A DNA stretch of 24,529 nucleotides from Litorisediminicola beolgyonensis (GTDB lineage Bacteria; Pseudomonadota; Alphaproteobacteria; Rhodobacterales; Rhodobacteraceae), in assembly GCF_042679605.1 (NCBI RefSeq), contig NZ_JBHTMU010000050.1, positions 1-24,529 of the forward strand, read 5' to 3'. A program made the translations under genes and the position numbers. The notes under the pieces were generated by a model, which was not told where the DNA came from, made no database searches, and saw only the letters and a list, made by a program, of their open reading frames with translations. Of the stretch, positions 24,455 through 24,529 are shown piece by piece; position 1 is the stretch's first letter, and each line of letters begins with the position of its first letter.

Positions 24455-24529
24455 ATGAGCGAAATACCGCACCTTCTGGTACATGAAAAAGCCGACAACG
24501 TGGGCGTTGTTGTGGTCGAAGGCCTGACC
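24455..24529 (+). CDS. suyA: (R)-sulfolactate sulfo-lyase small subunit, N-terminal fragment (cut by window edge)
   Basis: Only 25 codons are present: MSEIPHLLVHEKADNVGVVV followed by VEGLT. This matches the N-terminus of SuyA, a SAF-domain small subunit related to altronate dehydratase N-terminal domains. SuyAB splits (R)-3-sulfolactate into pyruvate and sulfite in the cytosol. An excellent AAGGAGAT site precedes the ATG, 15 bp after hpsP. The alternative, a UxaA-type sugar-acid dehydratase domain, cannot be fully excluded from 25 residues, but the HpsN context favours SuyA. The large subunit suyB is expected just past the window. Confidence 0.8.
   Translation, partial: MSEIPHLLVHEKADNVGVVVVEGLT

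Noticed and set aside
1..24529. CRISPR array, tRNA or rRNA genes, insertion sequences
   Set aside because: Read on both strands; no regularly spaced repeats, cloverleaf-like sequences, rRNA segments or transposase genes were seen.

Overview
The window looks like chromosomal DNA of a marine alphaproteobacterium of the Rhodobacteraceae (Roseobacter group). This is inferred from the high GC content with strongly GC-biased third codon positions, the gene families present (TRAP transporter, PobA with an AraC-type regulator, DUF1992, a COQ8-type kinase) and a pathway for the planktonic sulfonate 2,3-dihydroxypropane-1-sulfonate (DHPS). No taxonomic search was possible.

Layout. Positions 1-101 hold the start of glyA on the minus strand. 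Then come, on the plus strand, nadK (311-1072), a lipoprotein gene (1095-1646), a DUF4396 membrane protein (1697-2413) and an animal-type haem peroxidase (2574-4082), which ends in a clear intrinsic terminator (4145-4185). From about 4186 to 6430 the base composition becomes clearly AT-richer. This segment carries one gene, an OLD-family ATPase/TOPRIM nuclease (4557-6230), and looks like a horizontally acquired single-gene defence cargo. The resident composition returns with pobA (minus) and its divergent AraC-type regulator (plus), an ABC1/COQ8-type kinase, an FMN/Fe-S glutamate-synthase-like membrane protein, a DUF1992 protein, and an RND efflux pair (membrane-fusion protein plus permease, minus strand).

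The right third (16861-24529) is a DHPS catabolic locus. A LacI-type repressor (minus) is divergent from an operon that begins with a 62-residue membrane protein. The operon continues with a TRAP transporter (Tat-exported binding protein, small and large membrane subunits), a histidinol-dehydrogenase-like DHPS 3-dehydrogenase (HpsN), an SDR and a zinc alcohol dehydrogenase (HpsO/HpsP-like, proposed to interconvert DHPS enantiomers), and the first 25 codons of suyA, the small subunit of (R)-sulfolactate sulfo-lyase. Proposed flow: DHPS enters by TRAP, is oxidised to (R)-3-sulfolactate by HpsN, and is split by SuyAB into pyruvate and sulfite. Two LacI-family operator palindromes 22 bp apart lie on the operon promoter (17978-18015), giving a direct sequence-level model for substrate induction.

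The parts most worth a second look are the solitary OLD nuclease with its 370-bp untranslated leader, the phased double operator, the small membrane protein at the head of the DHPS operon, and the bacterial animal-type peroxidase.
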